A DNA stretch of 64,000 nucleotides from Streptomyces qinzhouensis (GTDB lineage: Bacteria; Actinomycetota; Actinomycetes; Streptomycetales; Streptomycetaceae). A program made the translations under genes and the position numbers. The stretch is taken from contig NZ_CP042266.1 of the NCBI RefSeq assembly GCF_007856155.1, forward strand, positions 2,604,001 through 2,668,000, read 5' to 3'. Numbering within the stretch: position 1 is the stretch's first letter; every line of letters starts with the position of its first letter. Shown piece by piece: positions 28,955-37,031 of this stretch. The notes under the pieces were generated by a model. It did not search any database, was not told the DNA's origin, and was given only the letters and a program-made list of their open reading frames with translations.

Positions 28955-29106
28955 TTCCGGTGCTTACCGTCCCCTTCGGGGGCGCTGCCGTCGGGGCTGG
29001 GCGGCTCCTGCGGAGGTGTCCACGGCTGGCCCGGAAGGTTGTCACCACCCCCACCGCCTTCTCCGCTACCCCCATCGCCTCCGCTGCGTGTGATCGACTC
29101 GGCCAT
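28951..29106 (-). CDS. 51-residue Gly/Pro-rich peptide, candidate methyltransferase substrate
   Basis: This short gene has a strong CTGGAGG site 5-6 nt before its ATG and overlaps the methyltransferase gene by four bases, so it is very probably translated. The peptide starts MAESITRSGG, has a Gly-rich part, then LPGQPWTPPQEPP and a basic KHRK end. Its four Asp residues are D11-Gly, D22-Asn, D39-Gly and D46-Gly, all sequences favouring succinimide formation. There is no Cys and no signal peptide. I infer a RiPP-like or isoaspartate-prone substrate of the adjacent PCMT-like enzyme. It may instead be a small structural partner. Confidence 0.75.
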   Translation of the reverse strand: MAESITRSGGDGGSGEGGGGGDNLPGQPWTPPQEPPSPDGSAPEGDGKHRK

Positions 29107-29380
29107 CGCGACCTCCAGGGCTCGCCATACGTTCTTGAGCCTGGACTGTAGGGATGCGCAGAGGCTACGGACAGCCCGAATTGAGCCGTTTGACGGATTC
29201 CCCCGAGTGAGTGACGGGGAACCAGTATCGTCAGCGGTCCAAGCCGACCATAGGAGGGCCGAATTGCGAGGCGATCCGCACCGACCAGCACGCTTTTCAT
29301 CATGTCCACCGGATGCGCCGGGGTCGGCAATGTTGCTCCGAAACGACTCTCCCGGCCGATAAAGCAGCAGGTCGTGGAGG
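29107..29380. other. Non-coding region between the peptide gene and the CRISPR array; possible leader
   Basis: About 270 bp with visibly lower GC than the surroundings and no convincing ORF. It must contain the promoter of the peptide/methyltransferase operon (minus strand). Because the two best CRISPR repeats are at the left end of the array, this region is also where a leader would lie. The last bases before the first repeat read ATAAAGCAGCAGGTCGTGG. No clear -35/-10 pair was identified. Confidence 0.4.
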
Positions 29381-29650
29381 GTGCTCCCCGCGCACGCGGG
29401 GATGGTCCGCTCACGCATCCGTTCGAGCCGGATGAGGACGAGTGCTCCCCGCGCACGCGGGGATGGTCCCACCTCCATCAGCGGAATCCCCAGAACATCC
29501 GCGTGCTCCCCGCGCTGCGGGGATAGTTTCACCACGGCGGCATCCCCTGGGCTAGGGAGCTCGTACTCCCCGCGCCCGCGGGAATGGCCCCTGTGCCTCG
29601 CCCGTGGGGTAACAGGCGTCACGTGCTCCCCGCGCCCGCGGGGATCCCCC
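29381..29650 (+). CRISPR. Short type I-E-like CRISPR array, five repeats, no cas genes
   Basis: Five 27-28 bp repeats begin at 29381, 29442, 29503, 29563 and 29623, separated by spacers of 33, 33, 33 and 32 bp. Repeats 1 and 2 are identical (GTGCTCCCCGCG, then CACGCGGGGATGGTCC). Repeat 3 has lost one base and repeats 3-5 carry substitutions. Each contains the palindrome CCCCGCG-CA-CGCGGGG or a variant, typical of actinobacterial type I-E repeats. Decay toward the right suggests a leader on the left. No cas gene is present in this window. The array stops 2 bp before the helicase stop codon. Confidence 0.85.
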
Positions 29651-29652
29651 CC

Positions 29653-31443
29653 TCACCGCATCCGCGTCGCCCACTCCTGCACCTTTTTGATCCGCTCGCG
29701 GAGCTGGCCCGCCGTCGCCTCCGCGCTCGGTGGGCCGCCGCATACCCGGCGCAGTTCCGTGTGGATCACCCCGTGCGGCTTCCCGCTCTGGTGGACGTAC
29801 GCGCCGACCATCGTGTTGAGCTGCTTCCGCAGCTCCAGCAGCTCCTTGTGCGAGACCACCGGCCGCCGCTCGGCGGGCAGCTCCAGCAGGTCCGCCTCGT
29901 CGTCCGGCTTCTTGCGGCTGTGGGCGATCTGCCTCGCCTGGCGCTTCTGGAGCAGCATCTGCACCTGGTCCGGTTCGAGGAGGCCGGGGATGCCGAGGTA
30001 GTCCTGTTCCTCCTCGCTGCCCGGGTGCGCCTGCATGCCGAACTCGGCCCCGTTGTACATCACCCGGTCGAAGACGGCGTCCGACTCCAGCGCCTCGAAG
30101 GGGAGTTGGTCCTGGTCGCCGGTGTCCTCGTCCTGCTCCTTGTTCGCCTCGTCCATCTCCTTCTCGGACTCGGCGTACGGGTCCTCCTCACCCTCCTTCT
30201 TCGGGCGGTCGAGGACGTGGTCGCGTTCCACCTCCATCTCGTTGGCGAAGCCGAGGAGCATGGGGATGGTCGGCAGGAACACGGACGCGGTCTCGCCGCG
30301 CCGCCGCGAGCGCACAAAGCGGCCCACGGCCTGGGCGAAGAAGAGGGGGGTCGAGATGGTGGTGGCATACACACCGACCGCCAGCCGGGGCACGTCGACG
30401 CCCTCCGACACCATCCGGACCGCGACCATCCACCGGTCGGTGCTCTCGCTGTACTCGTCGATCCGCTTGGACGCGCCCGTGTCGTCGGAGAGGACGACCG
30501 TCGCCTTCGTCCCGGTGATCTCCCGGATGAGCTTCGCGTACGCCCGCGCCGAATCCTGGTCGGCGGCGATGACGAGCCCACCGGCGTCCGGGATGGACTT
30601 GCGGACCTCGGTCAGCCGCTGGTCGGCCGCGCGCAGCACGTTCGGCATCCACTCGCCGCGCGGGTCCAGCGCGGTCCGCCAGGCCTGGGAGATCGCGTCC
30701 TTGGTCATCGGCTCGCCGAGCTTCGCCGCGACCTCGTCGCCCGCCTTCGTACGCCAGCGCATATTGCCGCTGTACGAGAGGAAGATGACCGGCCGCACGA
30801 CGCCGTCACCGAGGGCGTGCCCGTAGCCGTACGTGTAGTCGGCGGCGGAGCGGCGGATGCCGTCGTTGCCCTCCTCGTACGTGACGAACGGGATGGGGTT
30901 GGTGTCGGACCGGAAGGGCGTACCGGTCAGGGCCAGCCGCCGGGTCGCCGGGTCGAAGGCCTCCAGACAGGCCTCGCCCCATGACTTCGAGTCGCCCGCG
31001 TGGTGGATCTCGTCCAGGATGACCAGCGTCTTGCGCTGCTCGCAGCGGTTGCGGTGGAGCATCGGGCGGACCCCGACGCCCGCGTACGTCACGGCTACGC
31101 CGTGGTACTCCCGGCTCAGCGGACCGGCGCTGTAGTCGGGGTCGAGCTTGATCCCTATCCGCGCGGCCGCGGCGGCCCACTGCTTCTTCAGATGCTCGGT
31201 CGGTGCGACGACGGTCACCTGCTGGATCACGTGATGGTGGAGCAGCCAGGACGCGAGGGTGAGCGCGAAGGTGGTCTTCCCGGCGCCGGGGGTGGCGACC
31301 GCGAGGAAGTCCCGCGGCTGCTCCTGTACGTATCGGTCCATGGCCCCCTGCTGCCAGGCACGCAGCTTGCCCGCGGTGCCCCAGGGGGCCCGGCCGGGGT
31401 AGGCGGGGGAAAGGTGGTGGGAGTGGGAGGCGGTAGTAGTCAC
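29653..31443 (-). CDS. DEAD/DEAH-box (SF2) helicase
   Basis: A 596-residue SF2 helicase of the SSL2/COG1061 type. Visible motifs are Walker A AVATPGAGKTTFALTLASWLL (about 50-70), the DEIH box in VILDEIHHAGDSKSWG, motif III LTGTPFRSDTNPIPF, and motifs V/VI MVSEGVDVPRLAVGVYATT and FAQAVGRFVRSRRRGE. A charged acidic insertion (EEDPYAESEKEMDEANKEQDED) and a basic C-terminal helix follow. The GTG at 31443 has CGGAGACC upstream; the longer frame is a Pro/Arg-rich shadow. It is probably a conserved chromosomal DNA-repair-type helicase. Proximity to the CRISPR array may be coincidental. Confidence 0.88.
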   Translation of the reverse strand: MTTTASHSHHLSPAYPGRAPWGTAGKLRAWQQGAMDRYVQEQPRDFLAVATPGAGKTTFALTLASWLLHHHVIQQVTVVAPTEHLKKQWAAAAARIGIKLDPDYSAGPLSREYHGVAVTYAGVGVRPMLHRNRCEQRKTLVILDEIHHAGDSKSWGEACLEAFDPATRRLALTGTPFRSDTNPIPFVTYEEGNDGIRRSAADYTYGYGHALGDGVVRPVIFLSYSGNMRWRTKAGDEVAAKLGEPMTKDAISQAWRTALDPRGEWMPNVLRAADQRLTEVRKSIPDAGGLVIAADQDSARAYAKLIREITGTKATVVLSDDTGASKRIDEYSESTDRWMVAVRMVSEGVDVPRLAVGVYATTISTPLFFAQAVGRFVRSRRRGETASVFLPTIPMLLGFANEMEVERDHVLDRPKKEGEEDPYAESEKEMDEANKEQDEDTGDQDQLPFEALESDAVFDRVMYNGAEFGMQAHPGSEEEQDYLGIPGLLEPDQVQMLLQKRQARQIAHSRKKPDDEADLLELPAERRPVVSHKELLELRKQLNTMVGAYVHQSGKPHGVIHTELRRVCGGPPSAEATAGQLRERIKKVQEWATRMR

Positions 31444-31627
31444 GGTCTCCGGTGCGGCGATTCGTCGGGGCGGGCGGGCGGTCGCGCGCTCCGGCGGCCG
31501 GGCGGCCCGGCGCACCTGCGGCCGTGCCGGTCCGGGCCCCCGGGGCTCGGTATGACAACCGGGCCACCCTACCGGTGCGCCCACCCCGCCCCGGGCCGGA
31601 CGAGGCCGGGGCCTCGGGGGGTGCGAC

Positions 31628-32089
31628 CTAGCTCACACGGCGCCGCGCCCCGGCCTGGAGGTGATCGCCACCGGGTCCGGTGAGGCCGGCGTCGATGTGG
31701 TGGGGGCAGGAGTAGAGCGTGTGGATACGGCCTCCGGGGGCCATGACGTCCCGTATCTCGACGGGTGCGGCGGTGGTCCGCCCGCAGACGCAGCACGTCT
31801 CCCGGCGGGGCGCCGGGGGTCCGGCGAGGAGAGCGAGGAGGGGGAGGTCGATCCCCTGGGGCGCGATGTAGAGGGTCCGGTGTCCCCGGTGCAGGAACCG
31901 GGTCCGGAGCGGGGTGGCGGCCTGGCGGGCGAAGTAGGTGCGGACCTGGGCCTGGGTCGGGCCGGTGAAGGGCCGGTTCCACGGGCTCACGGGGGCGGGC
32001 GGGGTCCGCCGGACGCGGGCGCCGAGGTGGGTGGCCCTGTGCCGACCGGGCCTCAGGCGTGCCGCGAGGCGGGCGACGAGTGCGCGCAT
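31628..32089 (-). CDS. Small protein with putative zinc-binding motif
   Basis: A 153-residue basic protein. The first 60 residues are Arg-rich. The second half contains ETCCVCGRTTAAPVEI and YSCPHHIDAGL, a CxxC plus CPHH set that could bind one zinc ion. I do not recognise the family. It is the last of three minus-strand Cys-containing genes lying upstream of the helicase gene, next to an XRE regulator gene on the other strand. AGGAG lies about 11 nt upstream of the ATG. Confidence 0.6.
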   Translation of the reverse strand: MRALVARLAARLRPGRHRATHLGARVRRTPPAPVSPWNRPFTGPTQAQVRTYFARQAATPLRTRFLHRGHRTLYIAPQGIDLPLLALLAGPPAPRRETCCVCGRTTAAPVEIRDVMAPGGRIHTLYSCPHHIDAGLTGPGGDHLQAGARRRVS

Positions 32090-32155
32090 GGCTGCGGCTG
32101 CTCCTCGGGTACGGGGGTCCCGGCCCGGGACGGGGACACCGGGCCGGGACCCGTC

Positions 32156-32323
32156 TCAGGGGCGGTCGTCGCCCGGGGCGGGCGCGGTGTCGCAGTCGCG
32201 GTGCGCGTAGAGAGCGGGCCGGGCTCCGGAGGCCGAGAAGCCGTCGAAGACCTCGTTCTCCTCGATGGCCTCGACGGGGCGCCCGCAGCGGACGCACCAG
32301 TCGATGCGGGGCGGGGTGCTCAT
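32156..32323 (-). CDS. 55-residue CxxC protein
   Basis: A very small protein, starting MSTPPRIDWCVRCGRPVEAIEENEV. One CxxC pair and a late HRDCD could form a zinc ribbon-like site. Its ATG overlaps the TGA of the upstream 116-residue gene (ATGA), so the two are translationally coupled, which supports it being real. The frame extends upstream as a shadow. The family and function are unknown. Confidence 0.6.
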   Translation of the reverse strand: MSTPPRIDWCVRCGRPVEAIEENEVFDGFSASGARPALYAHRDCDTAPAPGDDRP

Positions 32324-32670
32324 GACGCCCCCCGAGCGGCGATCCGCAGCAGCGCCTCTGCGACCCGGAGCGTCTTGTCCACGGCCCGGCGCAGCCCGTC
32401 GGCATGCTCGGGGCACCCGTACACGGGCCGGTCCGCACCGGACGACGTCGGCACGGAAGCGACCCGCCACGTGCCCTCACAGGTCCGGCAGATCCTGCAC
32501 GCGGGGCCCGGGGCGGCGGGAACTGTCCTGACGACCTCGTCCGAACAGAGGGGCGATAGAGCGTAGGGGTCCGGGCGGCACTGCGGGGTGCCGCACTCGC
32601 ACAGCGGCCACTCCAGGAGTGGGCGGATCGGCCTCCGCCCCCACACATCCATGCATCGTTTCTCGGTCAT
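32320..32670 (-). CDS. 116-residue Cys-rich protein, first of a three-gene set
   Basis: The protein has CECGTPQC, CRICRTCEGTW and a late YGCPEHADGLRRAVDKTLRVAEALLRIAA helix. Two zinc-binding clusters followed by a helix are plausible. It overlaps the next gene by four bases. It is divergent from the XRE regulator gene (130 bp apart), which is therefore its likely controller. Sets of this kind are common beside XRE genes in Streptomyces, but I know no assigned role. Confidence 0.62.
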   Translation of the reverse strand: MTEKRCMDVWGRRPIRPLLEWPLCECGTPQCRPDPYALSPLCSDEVVRTVPAAPGPACRICRTCEGTWRVASVPTSSGADRPVYGCPEHADGLRRAVDKTLRVAEALLRIAARGAS

Positions 32671-32799
32671 GGAGTCATGAGACCGCCGTCAACGAACCGT
32701 TCCCAGGGGAAACCAGAGGGGGAAATTTCCGTAGAGAGGGAAACGGAGGGGGAATCCCGCGTAACGATAGGCCCACGCAGTCGGACGAGGGGCGCGCTC

Positions 32800-34104
32800 A
32801 TGTCGACAACCGAATCGTTCGGGCAACTGCTGCGCCGCCTCCGGGTCCAGGCGGGGCGCACGCAGGAGGAGCAGGCCGAAGCAGTCAACACAGCTTCCGG
32901 GCGAGACACGCTCACGCGACGGGAGATCAGTCGCTACGAGACGGGCGAGACCGTCCCGACGAAGCACACCGTCACCCAGATCGCGCGTTCTTGTGGTGTC
33001 GCGCCCGAGGTGCTCCTGAACGCGGCAGCGATCGCCCGCAGTCGCAGGAAGGGAGAAATGCACCAAGGCGACAAGCCACCGTCTCCGGAGCTCGGCACAC
33101 CCACCGTCGAACTCGCCGCTGCAGTTTCTCTGGACTTCGCGGACTTCATCGCTCCTTGGCATGCGGACGATGACCATGTCTGCTTCTTGCGCGACAGCCT
33201 CGCCCGGATCGCAGGCCAGTACGTCTGTACCCCGGTCCTCCCCCTCTTCGACGATCTCGTGGGCGTTCGTGACGAAACCTTCGGACTGCTCCGCAGGCGT
33301 CAGAAGCCCCACCACGCAAGGGAGCTGTACGTTCTCGCAGGAGCTTCCTGTCTTCTGCTGGCCCATGCGTCGCAGAACCTGGGCAACTCGCATGCCGCGC
33401 TCGCCCAGATCCGCACCGCCAGCACCTGCGCACAGCAAATCGACCATAAACCGCTGCGCGCATGGGCTGCCGCCACAGCCGCTCTGATCGCCGAATGGTC
33501 GGCCCAACCCACGCGTGCACTGCAACTCGCCGAAAAAGCCATCGCACTCGCCCCTGCAGGTCATTCCCGTATTCGCGCCTTCGCGATTCAGGCCCGGACC
33601 GCCGCCCGGACCGGCGATCAGAGGGCGGCCGATGCAGCGCTCACACGGATGGCGACGGCCCAAGTGGAGCATCCGGACACCGATGAGCTGGTTGAACTCG
33701 GCGGAATCTTCACCTTCCCACCCGCCAAGCAGGACTACTACACAGGAACGACCTTCAGCCTCCTCGGCCGGTATGAAGAGGCCGAAAAGTGTGCGACCCG
33801 GGCCGTCAACCAGTACCGCCATGGGCCGCCCGCAGCGCGTTCATACGGCGACGAAGCCCTCGCCACCATCGATATCGCCCTCGCCCGCATCCGCCAGGAC
33901 GATATCGACACGGCTGCCCGACGGTTGCAACCGATCCTCGCGCTGCCCTCGGATCAGCGCATTCAACAACTCGCCCTGGGTCTGCGTCCCGTCACCCGGG
34001 CCTTGGAGGAGTCACCCGCACTGCACACCTCCGGTGCCACTGATCTGCTCGACCTGACACGGAAGTACCAGGTGCTCGGTGCCCCCGCGCTACCGTCCCT
34101 GTGA
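32800..34104 (+). CDS. XRE-family regulator with helical-repeat C-terminus
   Basis: A 434-residue protein. Residues about 5-75 form an XRE/Cro helix-turn-helix (FGQLLRRLRVQAGRTQEEQAEAVN ... LTRREISRYETGETVPTKHTVTQIARSCGV). The rest is TPR-like helical repeats (HARELYVLAGASCLLLAHASQNLGNSHAALAQIRTA, ARALQLAEKAIALAPAG). This architecture is frequent in Streptomyces and often responds to a small peptide or ligand. The ATG at 32800 follows GAGG; frames upstream are non-coding in character. GC is lower than in core genes. The downstream kinase-like gene starts at its stop codon. Confidence 0.85.
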   Translation: MSTTESFGQLLRRLRVQAGRTQEEQAEAVNTASGRDTLTRREISRYETGETVPTKHTVTQIARSCGVAPEVLLNAAAIARSRRKGEMHQGDKPPSPELGTPTVELAAAVSLDFADFIAPWHADDDHVCFLRDSLARIAGQYVCTPVLPLFDDLVGVRDETFGLLRRRQKPHHARELYVLAGASCLLLAHASQNLGNSHAALAQIRTASTCAQQIDHKPLRAWAAATAALIAEWSAQPTRALQLAEKAIALAPAGHSRIRAFAIQARTAARTGDQRAADAALTRMATAQVEHPDTDELVELGGIFTFPPAKQDYYTGTTFSLLGRYEEAEKCATRAVNQYRHGPPAARSYGDEALATIDIALARIRQDDIDTAARRLQPILALPSDQRIQQLALGLRPVTRALEESPALHTSGATDLLDLTRKYQVLGAPALPSL

Positions 34105-34973
34105 TGACCTCGACGCAGCGCACCCAAGAGACAGCCGTCCGCGATGCCTGCCGCCGGACCGGATTGTCGACCGCCGGACTGGAGGTGATCCGCCAGCACG
34201 CCACCGGCGTCTACCTGCTGCCCACCGAGCGCGCAGTGGCCCGGGTCCGCCCGGCGGCCGAGTCAGCGGCAGCCCGTATGCTCGCCGAACTGCTGCGGTG
34301 GCTCATCGGCCACGGCTTCCCAGTAGTCGAGCCGCTTGCCGAGCCGGTGGAGGAGCCCCCGTACGTCGTGACGCTCTGGTCCCACTATCCACAGCCGACC
34401 ACCCCGCCACCCGCCGGGGCTCTCGGCGGGATACTCAGGGAGCTGCACTGCCTCCCTGAGCCGCCAGTCGCTCTGCCCTCGTATCAACCGCTCGCTTCCC
34501 TGACCACAAGTGTGAAGCGCAGCCACACCCTCGAAACCGACGAGTGTGCCTGGCTCGTCGAGATGACCGACAAGCTGCTTTACGAGTACCGGCAGCTCGA
34601 CTTCCCGCTGGGGCGGGGCCTCATCCACGGCGACGCCTACCCCGGGAACACCCTGTGGGATGGGGAACAGGTGCGGCTGGGCGACTGGGACGAAGTCGCC
34701 GTCGGCCCCCGCGAACTCGACCTCGCCAACACTTTCCAAGGAGTCCGCTACGGGCGTACGGCAGAGGAGATCCAGTCCTTCACTGACGCCTACGGCCACG
34801 ACCCCTCGCCCTGGCCGGGCCTGCGGACCCTGGTAACCATGCGCGACCTGCACACCCTCGGCTCGTTCATCCAGCGCGCCGACACGGGTGACCAGGCCGC
34901 TGCCGCCGAACTACGCCATCGGCTCGACACTCTCCGGTCCGGCCGTCCACGAGCGCAGTGGGGCAGGCACTGA
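34104..34973 (+). CDS. APH-like phosphotransferase
   Basis: A 289-residue protein of the aminoglycoside/choline phosphotransferase fold. The catalytic loop is GLIHGDAYPGNTLWDGEQVRLGDWDE: D of HGD is the catalytic base, N binds magnesium, and GDWD supplies the metal-binding DFG-equivalent. VARVRPAAESAAARMLAE resembles the N-lobe. It may be an antibiotic- or metabolite-kinase; the substrate is unknown. It starts at the stop of the XRE gene (TGATG; GTG at 34101 is the alternative), so the two form one operon. It converges on the second XRE gene with a 4-bp gap. Confidence 0.85.
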   Translation: MTSTQRTQETAVRDACRRTGLSTAGLEVIRQHATGVYLLPTERAVARVRPAAESAAARMLAELLRWLIGHGFPVVEPLAEPVEEPPYVVTLWSHYPQPTTPPPAGALGGILRELHCLPEPPVALPSYQPLASLTTSVKRSHTLETDECAWLVEMTDKLLYEYRQLDFPLGRGLIHGDAYPGNTLWDGEQVRLGDWDEVAVGPRELDLANTFQGVRYGRTAEEIQSFTDAYGHDPSPWPGLRTLVTMRDLHTLGSFIQRADTGDQAAAAELRHRLDTLRSGRPRAQWGRH

Positions 34974-34977
34974 CCTG

Positions 34978-36207
34978 CTACCCGTCGAGGTGGAACCGAT
35001 TCGACATCCGGCGCAGCTTCTCGCGGGTCGACATGCGCTCGGCGCAGACGAGGCTGCGGAGGGTCGAGCGGGCGATGGGGTGATTGCGTACGAGCTGTGG
35101 TGCGAGTCGCTCGGCGGTTTCCAGTTCGGCGAGGGCTCGGTCGCGGCTGCCGTCCCAGAGCCACGCGCGGGCGAGGTCCATGTGGTGGTGGCCCCGGCGG
35201 GAGTTGGGGAGGGCGGCGACGAGGGTGGGGGCGGTGGTGCGGTTGAGGTCCAGGGCCCGGCCGTGTTCACCGAGCTCCAGGGCCACGCTGATGGCGTGGA
35301 TCTGGACGTTGCCCGCCGAGAAGGTGAGGGAGTGGCGGTCGTGGGCCGGGGGGCCGGTGTGGTCGCCCAGTCGTCCGGCTGCCGTACGGGCGTGCTCAAT
35401 GCGCTCCATCGCCTCGGCCGCCCGGCCGCCGCGTGCCGCTGAGACCGCCGCCCGCAGGTGCAGCGCCCCCCAGGCCCGTACGGCGAGCGTGTCGCCCTGC
35501 TCGTACTCCTGCCGGATGCTTCCCAGCGCCCGGTCGGACAGGGCGACGGCATCGTCCCAGTCGGCGGTGGCCCACATGTCCCATACCCGCATCCAGTCCG
35601 CCACGGCGGGCAGTACCGGATCGCCGGAGAGCCGGGCCGACCACGCTGCCCGTTCGCAGGCCATCGCGACCAGCTCCGGGTGGCCGAGGGCGTGCGCGGC
35701 GGTGTGGGCGAACTTGCAGCACACCGCGTAGACCGCGTACGCCTCCTCTTGTTCGTGTCCGGTGGATACCTCCGCGAGCGCCCGGGCCTCCCGGAACAGA
35801 TCGGGCAGGGTCCGGAGGATCGCCACATTCGCCGCCGCGTCCCGCAGCCGGTGGAGCCGCTCCGTCTCCCACCACAGTTCACGGGCGGATCGCGGCATGC
35901 CGTCGAAGACGGGCGCCAGATCGTAGCGCCGCAACTCCCTCAGAATCGCGGAGGCCGCGATCTGCCACTGGTTCTCGTCCGGCGAGCTGTTGTAGGGCCG
36001 TCCGATCAAATCGTTCGGATGGACGTGGAGTTCGGCGGCGACCTCGTTGAGGAGTCCGACCCGGTCGAGCTCGATCAGACCGCGCTCCACCTTGGACACC
36101 CAGCCCTGGGTCCGCCCGAGCGCGGCGGCGAGATCCGCCTGAGGCATCCCCAGCCGCAGCCGCGCCCGCCGCACCCGGCGGCCGATCTCCTCGGGCTCTT
36201 CCAGCAT
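34978..36207 (-). CDS. Second XRE-family regulator with helical-repeat C-terminus
   Basis: A 409-residue relative in architecture, though not obviously in sequence, of the regulator at 32.8 kb. The N-terminal helix-turn-helix is IGRRVRRARLRLGMPQADLAAALGRTQGWVSKVERGLIELDRVGLLNEVAAEL. The remainder is helical repeats (EAYAVYAVCCKFAHTAAHALGHPELVAMACERAAW ... RALAELETAERLAP). The ATG at 36207 has GGAG about 9 nt upstream. It stands alone; no partner DUF397 gene is visible. Target genes are unknown. Confidence 0.85.
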   Translation of the reverse strand: MLEEPEEIGRRVRRARLRLGMPQADLAAALGRTQGWVSKVERGLIELDRVGLLNEVAAELHVHPNDLIGRPYNSSPDENQWQIAASAILRELRRYDLAPVFDGMPRSARELWWETERLHRLRDAAANVAILRTLPDLFREARALAEVSTGHEQEEAYAVYAVCCKFAHTAAHALGHPELVAMACERAAWSARLSGDPVLPAVADWMRVWDMWATADWDDAVALSDRALGSIRQEYEQGDTLAVRAWGALHLRAAVSAARGGRAAEAMERIEHARTAAGRLGDHTGPPAHDRHSLTFSAGNVQIHAISVALELGEHGRALDLNRTTAPTLVAALPNSRRGHHHMDLARAWLWDGSRDRALAELETAERLAPQLVRNHPIARSTLRSLVCAERMSTREKLRRMSNRFHLDG

Positions 36208-36272
36208 GCTCGGGCTCCATCCGCTCGGACGCTTTCCAGCACGGTACTCAGATGTCCAGGACCTGCCGGTTT

Positions 36273-36304
36273 CCTGGGCCGCCTGACCGTCCCGGCGGCC
36301 CAGG
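36273..36304 (-). terminator. GC-rich hairpin after the RibD-like gene
   Basis: Arms 36273-36283 and 36294-36304 (CCTGGGCCGCC and its complement) form a perfect 11-bp stem with a 10-nt loop. It begins about 30 nt beyond the stop of the reductase gene on the minus strand. There is no U-tract, so confidence as an intrinsic terminator is moderate. Confidence 0.5.
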
Positions 36305-36334
36305 GAGGCCGACCGCACCGGCCCCGAGGACTCG

Positions 36335-36979
36335 TCACTTCCGCCAGAACAAGTGGTGTGTCACCCCGCTCGGGCTGGGCACGACGTCCAGGTGAAATCG
36401 GTCGAGCAGCTCATCGGGAGACTCCCAGAGCCGCAGTCCGGACCCGAGCGTGACCGGCGAGACCACCACATGCAGGGTGTCGACGAGGTCCGCGTCGAGG
36501 AACTGCCGGATGGTGGTCACCCCGCCGCCGAGGCGGACGTCCTTGCCCTGGGCCGCCTCCCGGGCCTGTTCGAGGACCGTGGCCGGTTCTCCGGCGACGA
36601 AGTGGAACGTGGTGTCGGAGAGGGTGAACGACGGACGCCGGTGGTGGGTCAGCACGAACACCGGGGTACGGAACGGGGGCTCGTCCCCCCACCAGCCGCG
36701 CCACTCGTCGTCCTGCCAGGGCCCGCGCTGGGGCCCGAACTTGTTGCGGCCCATGATCTCGGCACCGATATTGCGCGCGAAGTCCCGGGTGAAGTAGTCG
36801 TCGAGGCCCCGGCTCCCGCCGGGGTCGGTGCGCATGGGCCAGCTCGCGGTGGCACCGGCCCAGGCGAACAGCCGTTCGGGGCGGGGAAGGCCGAACGGGC
36901 TCTCCAGGCTCTGATTCTCGCCGGCGGCGATGCCGTCGCTCGAGATATTGAAGTTCTGGACCTTCAAGAGCTGAGCCAT
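36335..36979 (-). CDS. RibD C-terminal/dihydrofolate reductase-like protein
   Basis: A 214-residue protein of the bacterial bifunctional deaminase-reductase C-terminal family, an NADPH-binding DHFR-like fold. The motifs GAEIMGRNKFGPQRGPW, TPVFVLTHHRRPSF and DVRLGGGVTTIRQFLDADLVDTLHVVVSPVTLGSGLRLWE are all typical. Such stand-alone proteins are usually unassigned reductases. A strong GGAGGAACAC precedes the ATG at 36979. It stands about 50 bp downstream of the serine hydrolase gene on the same strand. Confidence 0.88.
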   Translation of the reverse strand: MAQLLKVQNFNISSDGIAAGENQSLESPFGLPRPERLFAWAGATASWPMRTDPGGSRGLDDYFTRDFARNIGAEIMGRNKFGPQRGPWQDDEWRGWWGDEPPFRTPVFVLTHHRRPSFTLSDTTFHFVAGEPATVLEQAREAAQGKDVRLGGGVTTIRQFLDADLVDTLHVVVSPVTLGSGLRLWESPDELLDRFHLDVVPSPSGVTHHLFWRK

Positions 36980-37031
36980 GTGTTCCTCCAGTGGTGTCGG
37001 ACACAGGCAAGACTCTCCTAACCGGGCGAAC

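Noticed and set aside
28951..29622. A long minus-strand frame running through the CRISPR array into the peptide gene
   Set aside because: Its N-terminal part is translated CRISPR repeat. Only the last 51 codons have a ribosome site and neighbour coupling, so only those were called.
26477..36334. Integrative element with integrase and att sites
   Set aside because: The accessory genes suggest one, but no integrase, excisionase, Tra gene or direct repeat at a tRNA was found; the only tRNA is at 42.8 kb.
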